Source: Cocos nucifera
Lineage: Eukaryota; Streptophyta; Magnoliopsida; Arecales; Arecaceae
DNA length: 64,000 nucleotides
Assembly: GCA_006176705.1 (NCBI GenBank)
Contig: QRFJ01003342.1
Location: 1-64,000 of the forward strand
Reading direction: 5' to 3'
Positions 61,590 through 64,000 of the stretch are shown here, piece after piece (the stretch's first letter is position 1; every line of letters begins with the position of its first letter). The notes beneath the pieces are model-generated. The model worked only from the letters and a program-made list of their open reading frames with translations. It was not told the origin of the DNA and searched no databases. Position numbers and translations under genes: made by a program.

Positions 61590-63877
61590 GAGAGTAAGGA
61601 AAATCCTGATTTTCCGGTCCAGGTTCGTCCAGATCTGATTAGATCAAGAGATATATTTCAAAAATTTTTCTCTTGATCTCAATCAGATCTTGATATGTTT
61701 CAGATCTGATTCTTATTATTTTAATAAATAAAATAAAATAAGATAAATTAAATCAAATTTAATTTACCTGATTTGGGTAATCCTATTACCCTGTAGATGA
61801 TCCTGATTGCAGCGGAAGGTTCTGGATCTTAGCCACGCAAGCGCCTGGCCTCTACCGGTATCCACTCGGGTTGGATCTGGAGATCCTCTTCTTCTCTATC
61901 ACACCTCCAAAAATCAGATCTGGATCTGATCTGGAGGATCTTCAAAACTCCTTTTGAAGATCTGCAGTCGTCCTTTTGCAGCAGCGCAGCCTTCTTGCTT
62001 TTGATCGCCTTTCTTGATCTGAATCGCACCAACCTAAGTCCAAAACTCTTTTGGACGTGGAGAGCAAGGGGAGAAGAGACTATGGCATGGAGAAGGAGGG
62101 GAGAGGCAGCCTTGGGGCATGGGAAATCTCTTTCAATTGCATTCACTTGAATTAGGGTTGGGCGCAGGGTCTTATTTATAGACCTCTTGTGATCCAACTC
62201 CTCTTCCTCTCAACCAATCACAACCCTTTGTGAAATCAGATCTAAATCTGATTGGTTGGAATAGAGACCCCTGGATTCCTCCTTAGAGGGCGCCTAAGAC
62301 CAGTCAAACTGGATTCTTAGTAGAACTCTGATTGGAATCCAAAAGGGAGGTGGAGTCCTTGTCCAACAAGGACTCCTAGGCGCCTCCTACTTGGGCTCAC
62401 GCCACCCTAGGGTGGCGTGCGCCCTTCTCCTTGCCAGGTTCTGGCAGGGGGACAGGCCCCCACCAGCTCTCCAATAGGTGCATGACATGTGGTCAAAAGT
62501 CAAAGGTGTCAATGGTCAAACGTTTGACCAGTCAAAGGTAGACTTTTGACCAAAGTCAAAGAACAAGAAATGGCAGGTGACCAAAAATGGCAGGTAATGT
62601 CTTACAAATAAGACAACCTATTCTGACTTGGACAACCTCCAGTCAGACCATATGAAGGCCTCTGATTGAGCACAAACTCCTTTGGCTCAGTCAGGACAAC
62701 TTAATTGTGATAGTAAAAGAAGAACGTTAGGTTCAATCGAGTGCTAGCACGATTTCCTTGAACCTAATTGAATCTCATTCAGATCAATTGAACTAGATCA
62801 GTTCAATTGATGATCACCAGATTCAAACCCTTGTTTGTGTGACCCAGTTAGGTTCAGTTCTGTATGGTAATGGGATATGTCATGATCTCTATCATCGACA
62901 TCATCGAAACTCCTTTCGATGGATCAGAACTCTTCTGATTCGAACAGCTAGAATGATCGATCATCTAAATCATTCTAATTGCTCCCAAAATCCACCAGTG
63001 ACACCTAGCAGTATATGGTGGCAACCCATCAGAGCTGAATGCGAACCTCTTGGTGCAGCTACCTGTGTGATTAAGTTCTTCTATCTTGAGCCCCGATCAG
63101 ATTAGGGTTAAGGTGAACTCGTCAAACCCTAGTCTCTGTCATATGATGTAATCATTCGATTCGAGTCCAATGTGAAAATCTAAATAGAAACTCTTTCTAT
63201 TATTTCACTCTACCATGGCCATGGGCTTTTCTGGACTTGATTCTCATGATCATCATAGGGCTGCTCCTCTACCACCGAGGTAGATAGATTCCATCTTGAT
63301 GCAATCCAGTTCCTACAATGAACATGCTATAGCCAACATACACCTCAGGGTTCCATATGGCTAGGAGACCGAGTAATGGTGTAGTCAAACTATAACACCC
63401 TCAAGGTGAACTGCCGATGCATCTCAGGTCAAAGAACCAGACACACTACTGCAGCATCGAGTCAGTCATTGACGAGAAGGTAGACTTCCTAATGACTACT
63501 CGAGGTGGTCACGCTCAGTGCCCTCGTTCTCTAACGAGTACCTGTACTCTCGCTCCGGTGTCTCCACACCGTAGACTCAAGACTCATCTACTAAAGAGAA
63601 GCGATCGTACACCAACCTTCCGGATCAATCACCATCCTCGTGATGATCCTATGGTCGGGAGCTGTTTATGAGTTAATAATGATTATTCATGTCTTAAATT
63701 TTCAACTCTTGAAAATATGAATTATCATTACCATTAACTCAAAGGATGTATCACAGACACTAAATACACATGTGTGATAGAAAATAACCCATTTCATTAA
63801 TTATAGTCAAAATTATAATTTTGCCCCTAGAAGTGTATTACAAGTGTCAGCCAATTCTGGCTTCTAGGGCACATATA
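61590..63877 (-). repeat. Inverted LTR of the copia B family, incomplete at the gap
   Basis: Reverse complement of the 56,992-59,290 LTR with moderate divergence. It starts TGAGAGTAAGGAAAATCCTG and runs to the last known base before the gap, where the final few LTR bases are missing. No primer-binding site lies at its inner edge, so it is the 3' LTR of a minus-strand element or a solo LTR inserted in the gag of element B; an assembly palindrome is also possible. Confidence 0.8.
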
Positions 63878-64000
63878 NNNNNNNNNNNNNNNNNNNNNNN
63901 NNNNNNNNNNNNNNNNNNNNNNNNNNNNNNNNNNNNNNNNNNNNNNNNNNNNNNNNNNNNNNNNNNNNNNNNNNNNNNNNNNNNNNNNNNNNNNNNNNNN
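63878..64000. other. Assembly gap (N)
   Basis: All bases are N to the end of the window. Confidence 1.

Overview
The window is plant nuclear DNA: GT-AG introns, Ty1/copia and Ty3/gypsy LTR retrotransposons with plant-type primer-binding sites, hAT, Mutator-like and CACTA relics, and AT-rich intergenic sequence. A monocot is likely, and a palm is my guess from the overall look of the repeats; that guess rests on no computed comparison. There is no bacterial-type operon, CRISPR array, rRNA or tRNA gene that I can see. Almost all of the window is nested, decaying mobile DNA, plus one convincing protein-coding gene.

Layout. 1-7,105: a non-autonomous Athila-like Ty3/gypsy element on the minus strand with two long LTRs (the left one lacks its first 14 bases at the window edge) and only a C-terminal gag remnant. 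It is inserted into the reverse-transcriptase start of an older Tat-lineage element (gag, protease, start of RT; minus strand, 7,106-9,401), whose putative LTR (9,618 to about 11,255) carries 87-bp and 45-bp tandem repeats. 11.3-19.9 kb: intergenic DNA with a degenerate MITE, a LINE reverse-transcriptase relic and a clean 233-bp Mutator-like foldback MITE. 20,004-21,251: three 3'-terminal exons of a lysine-rich, probably nuclear protein gene on the minus strand, with splice phases that agree. 23.8-24.7 kb: a foldback-like repeat containing GCCGGC hairpin units. 25,036-26,220: a 1.2-kb non-autonomous hAT element with a perfect 8-bp target duplication.

26.8-39.9 kb is anomalous. It is poor in homopolymers, rich in CpG-containing words and free of recognisable elements, and part of it reads like an error-laden copy of the clean locus at 41.5-45.5 kb, with one segment inverted. 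A 774-bp stretch (29,668-30,441 and 43,856-44,629) is an exact inverted repeat inside this otherwise diverged match. I read this as an unpolished or misjoined assembly block, possibly a second haplotype.

45,311-63,877 is a ladder of insertions: a second, diverged Athila-like element is interrupted by a CACTA end, which is interrupted by copia element A (LTR, gag, protease, integrase, RT), which is cut in its RT by copia element B, whose gag is abutted by an inverted LTR of the same family that runs into an assembly gap (N from 63,878). The two copia elements share a conserved leader block and each has a strong leader hairpin, which are the most interesting uncharacterised signals here. I found no convincing new multi-gene system.
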